This document shows, piece after piece, positions 55,628-64,000 of a stretch of DNA of 64,000 nt. The stretch's first letter is position 1; each line of letters begins with the position of its first letter. The notes under the pieces were generated by a model. That model searched no databases. It was not told the origin of the DNA and worked only from the letters and a program-made list of their open reading frames with translations. The DNA lies in the NCBI RefSeq assembly GCF_014648875.1, contig NZ_BMRY01000004.1, positions 310,001-374,000 on the forward strand, given 5' to 3'. Made by a program: the position numbers and the translations under genes. The DNA comes from Streptomyces parvus (GTDB taxonomy: Bacteria > Actinomycetota > Actinomycetes > Streptomycetales > Streptomycetaceae).

Positions 55628-56548
55628 ATGCAACACGGTAAATACCGGTTCATAGTCGGGTTCTTGGTGGTCCCGATGGCGTTGTACGTCATCTTCGTCA
55701 TCTGGCCCTTCATCCAGTCCATCTACTACTCGTTCACGGACTGGACGGGTCTGAGCCCCGACTTCAAGATGGTCGGGTTCGACAACTACACCAAGATGCT
55801 CGACGACGACGTCTTCTGGAAATCGTTGCAGCACAGTGTGCTGCTGGCGGTGCTGCTCCCGCTGGTGACGCTGGGCCTCGCTCTCTTCTTCGCCTTCATG
55901 CTCAACGTGGGCGGGCGGCGCCGCAAGGGCGCCGCCATCACCGGCGTACGGGGCTCGGGGTTCTACAAGATCGCGTACTTCTTCCCGCAGGTGCTCTCGA
56001 TCGCGATCGTGGCCATCCTGTTCCAGTTCGCCTTCGACCCGGCCCAGGGCATGATCAACGGCACGCTCAAGGCCGTCGGCTTCGATGACGTACCGACCTG
56101 GCTGGGCGATCCGCAGCTGGCGCTGTGGGTCATCATGGCGGTGCTCGTCTGGTGCACCACCGGATTCTTCGTCGTGCTGTTCTCCGCGGGCATGGCCTCC
56201 ATCCCCAAGGACTTCTACGAGGCCGCCCTGCTGGACGGGGCCAGCCGCTTCACGACCTTCTTCCGGATCACGCTGCCCCTGCTGTGGGACACGGTCCAGT
56301 CCGGCTGGGTCTACATGGGCATCCTGGCGCTCGGCGCCGAGGGCTTCGCCATCGTCCACATCATGAGCGTCGGTCCCGGCGGGCCCGACTACTCGACCAC
56401 CGTCCTGCCGCTGTACGTCTACCAGGCGGCGTTCCGTGACGGACAGGCGGGCTACGCGACCACGATCGGTGTCGCCCTGCTCATCGTGACGCTGGCGTTC
56501 GCCGCCATCGTCATGCGGGTGGGCCGGCGCGAGCGGCTGGAGTTCTGA
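55628..56548 (+). CDS. ngcF: GlcNAc/chitobiose ABC transporter permease
   Basis: 306 aa, MalF-type permease with about six helices. FIVGFLVVPMALYVIFVIWPFIQSIYYSFTDWTG start and the coupling loop FYEAALLDGASRFTTFFRITLPLLWDTVQ (EAA motif). It begins 49 bp after ngcE and its stop overlaps the ngcG start (TGATG). It forms the membrane channel with NgcG and needs a shared ATPase. Confidence 0.93.
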   Translation: MQHGKYRFIVGFLVVPMALYVIFVIWPFIQSIYYSFTDWTGLSPDFKMVGFDNYTKMLDDDVFWKSLQHSVLLAVLLPLVTLGLALFFAFMLNVGGRRRKGAAITGVRGSGFYKIAYFFPQVLSIAIVAILFQFAFDPAQGMINGTLKAVGFDDVPTWLGDPQLALWVIMAVLVWCTTGFFVVLFSAGMASIPKDFYEAALLDGASRFTTFFRITLPLLWDTVQSGWVYMGILALGAEGFAIVHIMSVGPGGPDYSTTVLPLYVYQAAFRDGQAGYATTIGVALLIVTLAFAAIVMRVGRRERLEF

Positions 56549-57498
56549 TGAAGACCACTGACACCCCTCCGTCCGGGCCCTCCGGAACCCCGTCCGACGC
56601 CGACGCCGCCAAGGTCCCGGCCCAGCGCGCCGGCACGGTCTCCAAGGGCTCGTCGGCCCCCGCGAAGAGCAGTGAGGGCCACGTCCTCAACGTCTTCTCG
56701 CACGGGATGCTGATCCTGTGGGCGATCATGGTCGTCCTGCCGCTGTTCTGGGCGGTGATGTCCTCGTTCAAGACCGACTCGGACATCTTCAACACGCCGT
56801 GGTCGCTGCCCAGCTCGCTGAACTTCGACAGCTGGGGCCGGGCCTGGAGCCAGGCCCACATGAGCGAGTACTTCCTGAACACCATTCTGGTGGTGGGCGG
56901 TTCGCTGGTGGGGACCCTGGTCCTCGGATCGATGGCCGCCTATGTGCTCGCCCGTTTCGAGTTCCCCGGGAACCGCTTCATCTACTTCCTGTTCGTCGGC
57001 GGCATGAGCTTCCCGATCATGCTGGCGCTGGTCCCGCTGTTCTACGTCATGGACAACATGGGGCTGCTGAACACGATCCACGGCCTGATCGCCGTGTACA
57101 TCGCGTACTCGCTGCCGTTCACCGTGTTCTTCCTGACCTCGTTCTTCCGTACGCTGCCGACCTCGGTGGCGGAGGCGTCGATCATCGACGGGGCCTCGCA
57201 CACGCGGACGTTCTTCCAGGTCATGCTGCCGATGGCCAAGCCCGGCCTGATCAGCGTCGGGATCTTCAACTTCCTGGGGCAGTGGAACCAGTACATGCTG
57301 CCGACGGTGCTGAACACCGACCCGGAGAAGCGGGTGCTGGCCCAGGGCCTGGTGGAGCTGGCCGCCAGCCAGGGGTACAAGGGCGACTACTCCGGCCTCT
57401 TCGCCGGTCTGGTGATCGCGATGCTGCCCGTGCTGGCCGCGTACATCATCTTCCAGCGCCAGGTCGTCTCCGGTCTGACGGCGGGCGCACTGAAGTAG
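56548..57498 (+). CDS. ngcG: GlcNAc/chitobiose ABC transporter permease
   Basis: 316 aa, MalG-type permease. The N-terminal ~45 residues are disordered (Pro/Ser/Thr/Lys-rich), then six helices and the EAA loop SVAEASIIDGASHTRTFFQVMLPMAKPGL. Start is coupled to ngcF. A 16-bp-stem terminator follows 31 bp after the stop, closing the operon before rok7B7. Confidence 0.93.
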   Translation: MKTTDTPPSGPSGTPSDADAAKVPAQRAGTVSKGSSAPAKSSEGHVLNVFSHGMLILWAIMVVLPLFWAVMSSFKTDSDIFNTPWSLPSSLNFDSWGRAWSQAHMSEYFLNTILVVGGSLVGTLVLGSMAAYVLARFEFPGNRFIYFLFVGGMSFPIMLALVPLFYVMDNMGLLNTIHGLIAVYIAYSLPFTVFFLTSFFRTLPTSVAEASIIDGASHTRTFFQVMLPMAKPGLISVGIFNFLGQWNQYMLPTVLNTDPEKRVLAQGLVELAASQGYKGDYSGLFAGLVIAMLPVLAAYIIFQRQVVSGLTAGALK

Positions 57499-57529
57499 GG
57501 CGTCCGAGAAGGTCACATATCGGCAACAA

Positions 57530-57568
57530 CCCGGTGCCCCGGCGGGGACTCTCCGCCGGGGCACCGGG
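57530..57568 (+). terminator. ngcEFG terminator
   Basis: Perfect 16-bp stem (CCCGGTGCCCCGGCGG with its complement) and a 7-nt loop, between ngcG and the ROK gene. Confidence 0.9.
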
Positions 57569-57726
57569 CCGTTCCGGGGTGCGCCGGTGCTCAGGTCTTG
57601 ACGGGAGGCACCCCCGAACGGTCAGCTTAGAGTTCACATGTTGGAGGAAGCCGGGGTCTCATCGCTGCGGCCCCGGCCGGGGCGGTCCTCAGGGACCGCC
57701 CGCCAAGGGCAGGAGTGGATGAGTCG

Positions 57727-58926
57727 ATGGAGACTCCCGGGTCGCAGACATCGCTGCACAGGGCCAATCTGGAGCGGGTCGTACGCGCCGTACGGATGGC
57801 GGGATCGCTCACCCAGGCGGAGATCGCCCGGAGCACGGGCCTCTCCGCGGCCACCGTCTCCAATATCGTCCGGGAGCTGAAGGACGGCGGAACGGTCGAG
57901 GTCACCCCCACCTCGGCGGGCGGCCGGCGGGCCCGCAGTGTCTCGCTCAGCGGCGACGCGGGCATCGTCATCGGCGTCGACTTCGGCCACACGCATCTGC
58001 GCGTCGCCGTGGGCAACCTCGCCCACCAGGTGCTCGCCGAGGAGTCCGAGCCGCTGGACGTCGACGCCTCGTCCGCCGAGGGCTTCGACCGGGCCGAGGT
58101 GCTGGTCAAGCGGCTGATCGAGGCCACCGGGATCGGCCCGGACAAGGTGATCGGCGTCGGTCTCGGTGTGCCGGGCCCCATCGACGTCGAGTCCGGCACG
58201 CTGGGCTCCACCTCGATCCTGCCGGGCTGGACCGGCATCAACCCCAGCGAGGAGCTCTCCGGCCGCCTCGGCGTGCCCGTGTACGTCGACAACGACGCCA
58301 ACCTCGGGGCGCTGGGCGAGCTGGTCTGGGGGAGCGGCCGGGGCGTCAAGGACCTCGCGTACATCAAGGTGGCCAGCGGCGTCGGCGCCGGTCTGGTGAT
58401 CGACGGGACCATCTACCGGGGCCCCGGCGGCACGGCCGGCGAGATCGGGCACATCACGCTCGACGAGTCGGGCCCGGTCTGCCGCTGCGGCAACCGCGGC
58501 TGCCTGGAGACCTTCACCGCCGCCCGCTACGTCCTGCCGCTGCTCCAGCCCAGCCACGGCCCCGGGCTCACCATGGAGCGGGTGGTCCAGCTGGCCCGCG
58601 AGGGCGATCCGGGGTGCCGCCGGGTGATCGGGGACGTGGGCCGCCACATAGGCAGCGGCGTGGCCAACTTGTGCAATCTGCTCAACCCCAGCCGCGTCGT
58701 GCTGGGCGGCTCGCTGGCGGAGGCCGGGGAGCTGGTTCTGGGGCCCATACGGGACTCCGTGTCGCGGTACGCGATCCCCAGCGCCGCCCGGCAGCTCTCG
58801 GTCCTTCCCGGGGCGCTCGGCGGCCGTGCCGAGGTGCTGGGCGCACTCGCCCTGGTGCTCAGCGAGATGGGGGATTCAACCCTTTTGGAGAGCACCCTCC
58901 CCGTGGCCACTCCTGCCTTCACTTAG
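57727..58926 (+). CDS. rok7B7: ROK-family transcriptional regulator
   Basis: 399 aa. N-terminal winged helix (SLHRANLERVVRAVRMAGSLTQAEIARSTGLSAATVSNIVRELKD), ROK core (GIVIGVDFGHTHLRVAVGNL nucleotide/sugar motif, GLGVPGPIDVESG) and zinc site CRCGNRGCLETF. ATG 57727 (METPGSQ) is well spaced from AGGAG; GTG 57715 touches it. Placement between ngcEFG and xylFGH matches S. coelicolor ROK7B7 (SCO6008 from memory), which influences xylose transport, GlcNAc response, carbon repression and antibiotic production. The dyads before xylF and the GH92 gene are candidate targets. Confidence 0.92.
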   Translation: METPGSQTSLHRANLERVVRAVRMAGSLTQAEIARSTGLSAATVSNIVRELKDGGTVEVTPTSAGGRRARSVSLSGDAGIVIGVDFGHTHLRVAVGNLAHQVLAEESEPLDVDASSAEGFDRAEVLVKRLIEATGIGPDKVIGVGLGVPGPIDVESGTLGSTSILPGWTGINPSEELSGRLGVPVYVDNDANLGALGELVWGSGRGVKDLAYIKVASGVGAGLVIDGTIYRGPGGTAGEIGHITLDESGPVCRCGNRGCLETFTAARYVLPLLQPSHGPGLTMERVVQLAREGDPGCRRVIGDVGRHIGSGVANLCNLLNPSRVVLGGSLAEAGELVLGPIRDSVSRYAIPSAARQLSVLPGALGGRAEVLGALALVLSEMGDSTLLESTLPVATPAFT

Positions 58927-58927
58927 A

Positions 58928-58956
58928 TAACGAATGGCACCGTTGTCATCTCGTTA
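58928..58956. promoter_or_regulatory. Nested dyad upstream of xylF
   Basis: Outer arms TAACGA and TCGTTA enclose TGGCACCGTTGTCA (58935-58948), an imperfect 14-bp dyad sharing GTTGTCA with the GH92 operator. It starts 2 bp after the ROK stop and about 90 bp before xylF. Probable ROK7B7 or related operator. Confidence 0.6.
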
Positions 58957-59046
58957 AGGATTTACTCCTTGACGCTGGCGCTGAGGCCGAGTTGACTTCC
59001 AGCCACCTCGGCCGCAACGTCGCGGCCTCGTCAGGGAGGTTCGAGA

Positions 59047-60159
59047 ATGAACACGCGTATGCGTCGTGCCGCCGTTGCCGTTGCCGCCACCACGATGGCG
59101 ATCTCGCTGGCCGCTTGCGGGAGCGCCAAGGAGTCCGGCGACAAGGCCGAGCAGGGCTCGGAGAAGAAGGGCGACGACCTGAAGATAGGTCTGCTCCTTC
59201 CCGAGAACCAGACGGCCCGTTACGAGAAGTTCGACCGGCCGATCATCGAGAAGAAGATCAGCGATCTCACCGGCGGCAAGGCGAAGGTCACCTACGCCAA
59301 CGCCAAGCAGGATGCGAACACGCAGGCCCAGCAGGTCGACACCATGATCACCAACAAGGTCGACGCCCTGATCCTGGGCTCGGTCGACTCCAAGGCGATC
59401 GCCAACAGCGTGAAGAAGGCCAAGGACGCCGGCATCCCGGTCGTCGCCTTCGACCGCCTCGCCGAGGGCCCCATCGACGCCTACACCTCCTTCGACAACG
59501 AAGAGGTCGGCCGGGCCCAGGGCACCGCCCTGCTGGAGGCCCTGGGCGACAAGGCCGACGGCGGCACGATCGTGATGATGAACGGCGCGATCACCGACCC
59601 GAACGCCGCGCTCTTCAAGACGGGCGCCAAGTCCGTCCTCGACGGCAAGGTGAAGTACGGCAAGGAGTACGACACCAAGGAGTGGAAGCCGGAGAACGCC
59701 AACGCCAACATGGAAGCGGCGATCACCGCGCTCGGCAAGGACAAGATCGACGGCGTCTACTCCGCCAACGACGGCATGGCGGGCGGCATCATCACCGCCC
59801 TCAAGGCCGCCGGCATCGACCCGCTCCCGCCGGTCACCGGCCAGGACGCCGAGCTCGCGGGCGTGCAGCGCATCGTCTCCGGTGAGCAGTTCATGAGCGT
59901 CTACAAGTCCTACCCGGCCGAGGGCATCGTCGCCGCGGAGATGGCCGTCGCCCTCGCCAAGGGCGAGAAGCTCGACTCCATCGCCACCTCCAAGGTCGAC
60001 AGCGCCACCACCAAGGGCATCCCGACGGTCCTCGTCCCGGTCGTCTCGCTGACCAAGGACAACATCAAGGACACCGTCATCAAGGACGGCATCTGGACGC
60101 TGGACGAGATCTGCTCGGCCAAGTACAAGGCCGCCTGCGACAAGATCGGCCTGAAGTAG
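59047..60159 (+). CDS. xylF: Xylose-type ABC transporter substrate-binding lipoprotein
   Basis: 370 aa. Lipoprotein signal MNTRMRRAAVAVAATTMAISLAACGS with lipobox. The mature protein is the ribose/xylose/galactose periplasmic-binding fold (LKIGLLLPENQTARYEKFDRPIIEKKI; DTMITNKVDALILGSVDSKAI; GIPVVAFDRLAEGPIDAYTSFDNEEVG; YSANDGMAGGIITALKAAGI). Ligand is xylose by family and locus order. Followed by a 310-bp gap with a large hairpin before xylG, which could allow more binding protein than transporter. Confidence 0.92.
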   Translation: MNTRMRRAAVAVAATTMAISLAACGSAKESGDKAEQGSEKKGDDLKIGLLLPENQTARYEKFDRPIIEKKISDLTGGKAKVTYANAKQDANTQAQQVDTMITNKVDALILGSVDSKAIANSVKKAKDAGIPVVAFDRLAEGPIDAYTSFDNEEVGRAQGTALLEALGDKADGGTIVMMNGAITDPNAALFKTGAKSVLDGKVKYGKEYDTKEWKPENANANMEAAITALGKDKIDGVYSANDGMAGGIITALKAAGIDPLPPVTGQDAELAGVQRIVSGEQFMSVYKSYPAEGIVAAEMAVALAKGEKLDSIATSKVDSATTKGIPTVLVPVVSLTKDNIKDTVIKDGIWTLDEICSAKYKAACDKIGLK

Positions 60160-60242
60160 CCCTCAGGGGCCCCGGCCCCAGGGACCCGGCCCGCCCCCGA
60201 GCTGCCGGGTCCCGCCCGCTCCACCGCCACCCGGTCCGCCGC

Positions 60243-60285
60243 GCGCCCGCGCGAGGACCGGGCGGCCCACCGCCCGCGCGGGCGC
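60243..60285 (+). terminator. Large hairpin between xylF and xylG
   Basis: 11-bp outer stem (GCGCCCGCGCG with its complement) around a nested 7-bp stem (CGGGCGG/CCGCCCG). Candidate partial terminator or mRNA stabiliser. The rest of the 310-bp gap (60160-60469) is GC-rich and has no gene. Confidence 0.55.
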
Positions 60286-60469
60286 AGGCCCCCGGCCCGC
60301 CCGCGTCACGAAGCCTGTCCGGCGTCCCGCACACCAACCGTCCCGCTACCGGGCGGGGCGCCGGACGGAACGCTTCACCGCTCTTCCCGTATCTCTTCTG
60401 CTCGACACCGCCGCGCCTTCCCCCGGGCGCGGCATCCCCGCCGGTCAGGCGGCGAAGGAGATGGTTCAT

Positions 60470-61249
60470 GTGTCCGCTACGCCCGTGTTGGCGTTGCGAG
60501 GGGTCTCCAAGCGCTTCGGTGCCGTCCAGGTACTCACCGATGTAGAGCTTGAGGTCCACGCCGGCGAGGTGGTCGCCCTGGTCGGCGACAACGGCGCCGG
60601 TAAATCAACGTTGGTCAAGACGATCGCCGGAGTGCACCCCATCGATGACGGCGTCATCGAGTGGGAGGGCCGGGCGGTGCAGATCAACAAGCCGCACGAC
60701 TCCCAGAACCTGGGCGTCGCGACCGTCTATCAGGACCTCGCGCTGTGCGACAACATCGATGTCGTCGGCAACCTCTACCTGGGCCGGGAGCTGCGCAGGT
60801 TCGGCATCCTGGACGAGGTGGAGATGGAGCGCCGCTCCCGCGAGCTGCTCTCCACGCTCTCCATCCGGATCCCGAGCGTCCGCATCCCGATCGCCTCGCT
60901 CTCCGGTGGCCAGCGCCAGACCGTGGCCATCGCCCGGTCGATGCTCGGTGAGCCCAAGCTCGTCATCCTCGACGAGCCGACCGCCGCCCTCGGCGTCGAG
61001 CAGACCGCCCAGGTCCTCGACCTCGTCGAGCGGCTGCGCGAACGCGGTCACGCGGTCATCCTCATCAGCCACAACATGGCCGATGTGAAGGCCGTGGCCG
61101 ACAAGGTCGCCGTGCTCCGGCTGGGCCGGAACAACGGTGTCTTCGATGTGAAGACCACCTCCCAGGAAGAGATCATCTCCGCCATCACGGGCGCCACGGA
61201 CAACGCCGTGACCCGACGTGCGGCGCGCAACGCGGAGGTTTCCAAGTGA
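60470..61249 (+). CDS. xylG: Xylose-type ABC transporter ATP-binding protein (single ATPase domain)
   Basis: 259 aa. Walker A VGDNGAGKSTLVKTIAG, Q-loop TVYQDLALCDNIDVV, signature SLSGGQRQTVAIARSM, Walker B LVILDEPTAALGVEQT and switch His in ILISHNMADV. The E. coli XylG has two fused ATPase domains (about 510 aa); this has one. GTG 60470 (VSATPVLALRG) is correctly spaced from GAAGGAG; ATG 60461 overlaps it. Stop overlaps the xylH start (GTGA). Confidence 0.92.
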   Translation: MSATPVLALRGVSKRFGAVQVLTDVELEVHAGEVVALVGDNGAGKSTLVKTIAGVHPIDDGVIEWEGRAVQINKPHDSQNLGVATVYQDLALCDNIDVVGNLYLGRELRRFGILDEVEMERRSRELLSTLSIRIPSVRIPIASLSGGQRQTVAIARSMLGEPKLVILDEPTAALGVEQTAQVLDLVERLRERGHAVILISHNMADVKAVADKVAVLRLGRNNGVFDVKTTSQEEIISAITGATDNAVTRRAARNAEVSK

Positions 61250-62580
61250 CCACCGACGAGACCACCAACACGGTGGACAAGAGCAGCTCCTCCCTGGACA
61301 AGGGAACCGACCCGGTGGACACGGCGCCGGTGGGCAACCCGGACGCCGCCGACGGCGCCGCCACGGTCGTCGACCCCCGGCTGCTCATCCGCGAGCAGGG
61401 CTTCGCCGGCTACCTCACCGAGTTCAAGCGCAAGATCAGCGGCGGTGACCTGGGCTCGATCCCGGTGATCATCGGCCTCGCGATCATCGCGATCGTCTTC
61501 CAGAGCCTGAACTCCGAGTTCCTCTCCGCGAAGAACATCAGCGACATCGCGGTCACCATGGTCGCCACCGGCATGATGGCCGTGGGCATCATCTTCGTCC
61601 TGCTGCTCGGCGAGATCGACCTCTCGGTCGGCTCCGTCTCCGGCGTCTCCGGCGCCCTGATCGCGGTGCTCAGCGTCACCCAGGGCATGAACGAATGGCT
61701 GGCGATCCTCGTCGCCATCGTCAGCGGCGCGGTGATGGGCGCGATCCACGGCTTCTTCTTCGCCCGGATCGGGGCCCCGGCCTTCGCCGTCACCCTGGCC
61801 GGCCTGCTGTTCTGGCTCGGCTTCATGCTCCAGCTGCTCGGTGACTCCGGCACCATCAACCTGGACGGCGAAGGCGTGGTCGGCCAGCTGACCACGTACT
61901 ACTTCACCGACGTCGCCGCCGCCTACGGGCTCGCCGCCGTCGCGGTCGTCGGCTACTTCGCCGCCGCCTTCCTGGACACCCGCCGCCGCGAGGCCGCGGG
62001 CATCCCGTCCCGCCCGATCGCCGACATCGCCGTGCGCACCGCGGTCCTCGCGGTGTTCGCCTTCGCCGCCGCGTACATGTTCAACCAGTACCGCGGCCTG
62101 CCGCTCGCGCTGGTCCTCTTCCTGATCGTCCTGGTCGGCACGGACTTCCTGCTCCGCCGGACCGCCTACGGGCGGAAGATCTTCGCGCTCGGCGGCAGCG
62201 TCGAGGCCTCGCGGCGCGCCGGTATCAACGTCACCGCGATCCGGATCTCCGTCTTCTCCATCGCGGGCACCTTCGCGGCGATCGGCGGCCTGTTCTGGGC
62301 CTCCAAGATCGCGGCGGCCAACCAGGGCTCCGGCACCGGCGACCTCCTGATGAACGTCATCGCGGCGGCCGTCATCGGCGGCACCAGCCTCTTCGGCGGC
62401 CGCGGCCGCACCTGGAACGCCCTGCTCGGCGTCATGGTGATCGTCTCCATCCAGTACGGCCTCTCGCTGGAGGGCATCGCCACGCCGATCCAGTACATGG
62501 TCACCGGCGCCGTGCTGCTCGCCACGGTCGTCATCGACTCCGTCACCCGTAAGACCCAGAAGACCGCGGGTCGCGCCTGA
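61246..62580 (+). CDS. xylH: Xylose-type ABC transporter permease
   Basis: 444 aa from GTG 61246, coupled to xylG. The N-terminal ~60 residues are hydrophilic; then about ten or more helices of the ribose/xylose permease family (MMAVGIIFVLLLGEIDLSVGSVSGVSGALIAVL; GLPLALVLFLIVLVGTDFLLRRTAYGRKIFALGGSVEASRRAGINV; IGGTSLFGGRGRTWNALLGVMVIVSIQYGL). A strong terminator follows. Confidence 0.93.
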   Translation: MTTDETTNTVDKSSSSLDKGTDPVDTAPVGNPDAADGAATVVDPRLLIREQGFAGYLTEFKRKISGGDLGSIPVIIGLAIIAIVFQSLNSEFLSAKNISDIAVTMVATGMMAVGIIFVLLLGEIDLSVGSVSGVSGALIAVLSVTQGMNEWLAILVAIVSGAVMGAIHGFFFARIGAPAFAVTLAGLLFWLGFMLQLLGDSGTINLDGEGVVGQLTTYYFTDVAAAYGLAAVAVVGYFAAAFLDTRRREAAGIPSRPIADIAVRTAVLAVFAFAAAYMFNQYRGLPLALVLFLIVLVGTDFLLRRTAYGRKIFALGGSVEASRRAGINVTAIRISVFSIAGTFAAIGGLFWASKIAAANQGSGTGDLLMNVIAAAVIGGTSLFGGRGRTWNALLGVMVIVSIQYGLSLEGIATPIQYMVTGAVLLATVVIDSVTRKTQKTAGRA

Positions 62581-62589
62581 CCGCACGTT

Positions 62590-62636
62590 CGCGCAGGTGC
62601 CCGGCGTCCTGAGAGGGGCTGCCGGGCACCTGCGCG
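62590..62636 (+). terminator. xylFGH terminator
   Basis: Perfect 16-bp stem (CGCGCAGGTGCCCGGC with its complement) and a 15-nt loop, starting 10 bp past the xylH stop. Confidence 0.9.
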
Positions 62637-62744
62637 TGTCCGGGTATCGCTACGAAGAGGCCCGTCCGCTGCTCACGTCCGGTAGCGGAACATTAGACTC
62701 ATCGGATCGGCACGCTCGATCAGCTCAAACGCAAGGAGGCACGG

Positions 62745-64000
62745 GTGGATCTGCTGACCCGCATCAAGGGACCGCGCGACCTGGACCGGCTCAGCCTCGG
62801 TGAGCTGGACCAGCTCGCGGAGGAGATCCGCACCTTCCTGGTGGACGCGGTGTCCAAGACAGGCGGCCACCTCGGACCCAACCTGGGCGTCGTCGAGCTC
62901 ACCATCGCCCTGCACCGGGTCTTCGAATCCCCCAAGGACAAGGTGCTCTGGGACACCGGCCACCAGGCCTACGTCCACAAGCTGCTCACCGGCCGGCAGG
63001 ACTTCTCCCGCCTCAAGATGAAGGGCGGCCTCTCCGGCTACCCCTCCCGCGCCGAGTCCGACCACGACATCATCGAGAACAGCCACGCCTCCGGCGTCCT
63101 CGGCTGGGCGGACGGCATGGCCAAGGCGAACGAGGTCCTGAAGAAGGACGACCACGTCGTCGCGGTCATCGGTGACGGCGCACTCACGGGCGGTATGGCC
63201 TGGGAGGCGCTGAACAACATCGCCGCCGCCAAGGACCGCCCCCTCGTCATCGTCGTCAACGACAACGAGCGCTCCTACGCCCCGACCATCGGCGGCCTGG
63301 CCAACCACCTCGCCACGCTCCGTACGACCGACGGTTACGAACGGTTCCTGGCCCGCGGCAAGGACATCCTGGAGCGCACGCCCGTCGTCGGCCGCCCGCT
63401 GTACGAGACCCTGCACGGCGCCAAGAAGGGTCTCAAGGACTTCATCGCCCCGCAGGGCATGTTCGAGGACCTCGGCCTGAAGTACGTCGGCCCGATCGAC
63501 GGCCACGACATCGAGGCCCTGGAATCCGCTCTCCAGCGCGCCAAACGCTTCGGCGGCCCGGTCATCGTGCACTGCCTCACCGAGAAGGGCCGCGGCTACA
63601 CCCCGGCCCTGGAGGACGAGGCGGACCGCTTCCACGCGGTCGGCAAGATCCACCCGGACACCGGCCTTCCGATCTCCACCTCCGGCCTCGACTGGACCTC
63701 CGTCTTCGGCGAGGAGATGGTCAAGCTCGGGCACGAGCGCGAGGACATCGTCGCGATCACGGCCGCCATGCTCCAGCCCGTCGGCCTCGGCAAGTTCGAG
63801 GAGGCCTTCCCGGACCGGATCTACGACGTCGGCATCGCCGAGCAGCACGGCGCGGTCTCCGCCGCCGGCCTCGCCACCGGCGGCCTCCACCCGGTCTTCG
63901 CCGTCTACGCCACCTTCCTCAACCGCGCCTTCGACCAGGTCCTGATGGACGTCGCCCTGCACAAGTGCGGCGTCACCTTCGTCCTGGACCGGGCCGGCAT
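62745..64000 (+). CDS. dxs: 1-deoxy-D-xylulose-5-phosphate synthase (3' end outside window)
   Basis: 418 codons visible; the frame is open at the right edge (full proteins are about 640 aa). GTG 62745 ([21 protein letters not shown]) follows AAGGAGG. Thiamine-diphosphate features: [55 protein letters not shown] with the Mg site and [18 protein letters not shown]; the second domain starts with [14 protein letters not shown] and [14 protein letters not shown]. It joins pyruvate and glyceraldehyde-3-phosphate as the entry step of the MEP isoprenoid pathway. LQPVGLGKF stands where many proteins have MxxGTGL. Confidence 0.95.
   Translation, partial: MDLLTRIKGPRDLDRLSLGELDQLAEEIRTFLVDAVSKTGGHLGPNLGVVELTIALHRVFESPKDKVLWDTGHQAYVHKLLTGRQDFSRLKMKGGLSGYPSRAESDHDIIENSHASGVLGWADGMAKANEVLKKDDHVVAVIGDGALTGGMAWEALNNIAAAKDRPLVIVVNDNERSYAPTIGGLANHLATLRTTDGYERFLARGKDILERTPVVGRPLYETLHGAKKGLKDFIAPQGMFEDLGLKYVGPIDGHDIEALESALQRAKRFGGPVIVHCLTEKGRGYTPALEDEADRFHAVGKIHPDTGLPISTSGLDWTSVFGEEMVKLGHEREDIVAITAAMLQPVGLGKFEEAFPDRIYDVGIAEQHGAVSAAGLATGGLHPVFAVYATFLNRAFDQVLMDVALHKCGVTFVLDRAG

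Noticed and set aside
53719..55722. Minus-strand frame opposite ngcE
   Set aside because: ngcE has a Tat lipoprotein signal and full binding-protein sequence; the opposite frame is a shadow.

Overview
The window is high-GC actinobacterial chromosome, almost certainly Streptomyces. The evidence is the extreme third-position GC, frequent GTG starts, ATGA/GTGA-coupled genes, LAxTG (class E sortase-type) surface proteins, and the order acnA ... ngcEFG - rok7B7 - xylFGH - dxs, which from memory matches S. coelicolor SCO5999-SCO6013. Gene density is normal for a chromosome; no prophage, plasmid or CRISPR module is visible.

Layout. 1-5.6 kb: a secreted beta-propeller protein cut by the left edge, then surface-sugar genes (gmd and fcl, divergent, making GDP-fucose, and a polyprenyl-phosphate sugar transferase). 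5.9-9.1 kb: two secreted proteins that share a neocarzinostatin-like domain, one wall-anchored, behind a strong IdeR/DmdR iron box. 9.1-12.8 kb: a 22-bp minisatellite, a PAS/PP2C/ATPase phosphatase, and an alkB gene broken by a 162-bp element with perfect 26-bp inverted ends. 12.8-17.4 kb: a choline-to-betaine-type operon (aldehyde dehydrogenase, APC permease, GMC oxidoreductase). 17.6-19.4 kb: a small membrane protein and an FAD monooxygenase. 19.4-27.1 kb: one apparent operon in which a CvnA-like sensor and a Roadblock protein precede a Liv-type ABC transporter whose two permeases are fused.

27.5-31.3 kb: a truncated tetR runs out of frame into a headless NRPS adenylation-carrier fragment, followed by an acyl-CoA dehydrogenase and a type II thioesterase; this looks like the scar of a deleted NRPS cluster. 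31.4-38.4 kb: GIY-YIG nuclease, PaaX regulator with GNAT, hydrolase, MarR, beta-propeller phytase and an IS630-type remnant. 38.4-45.1 kb: an HTH-MurA fusion, TMEM175-like channel, Rid protein, VOC protein, phosphotransferase, hydrolase, YnfA protein and a MerR regulator with a repeat-expanded linker.

45.3-64 kb is conserved core: aconitase, a small membrane protein, a histidine phosphatase, a GH92 mannosidase, the GlcNAc/chitobiose importer NgcEFG, the ROK regulator, the xylose-type importer XylFGH and the start of dxs. GTTGTCA-containing dyads before the mannosidase and xylF, and a DasR-like site before ngcE, suggest shared sugar control of this block.

Starts were chosen from visible ribosome-binding sites and coupling. 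All functions are from motif reading only; no search was run.
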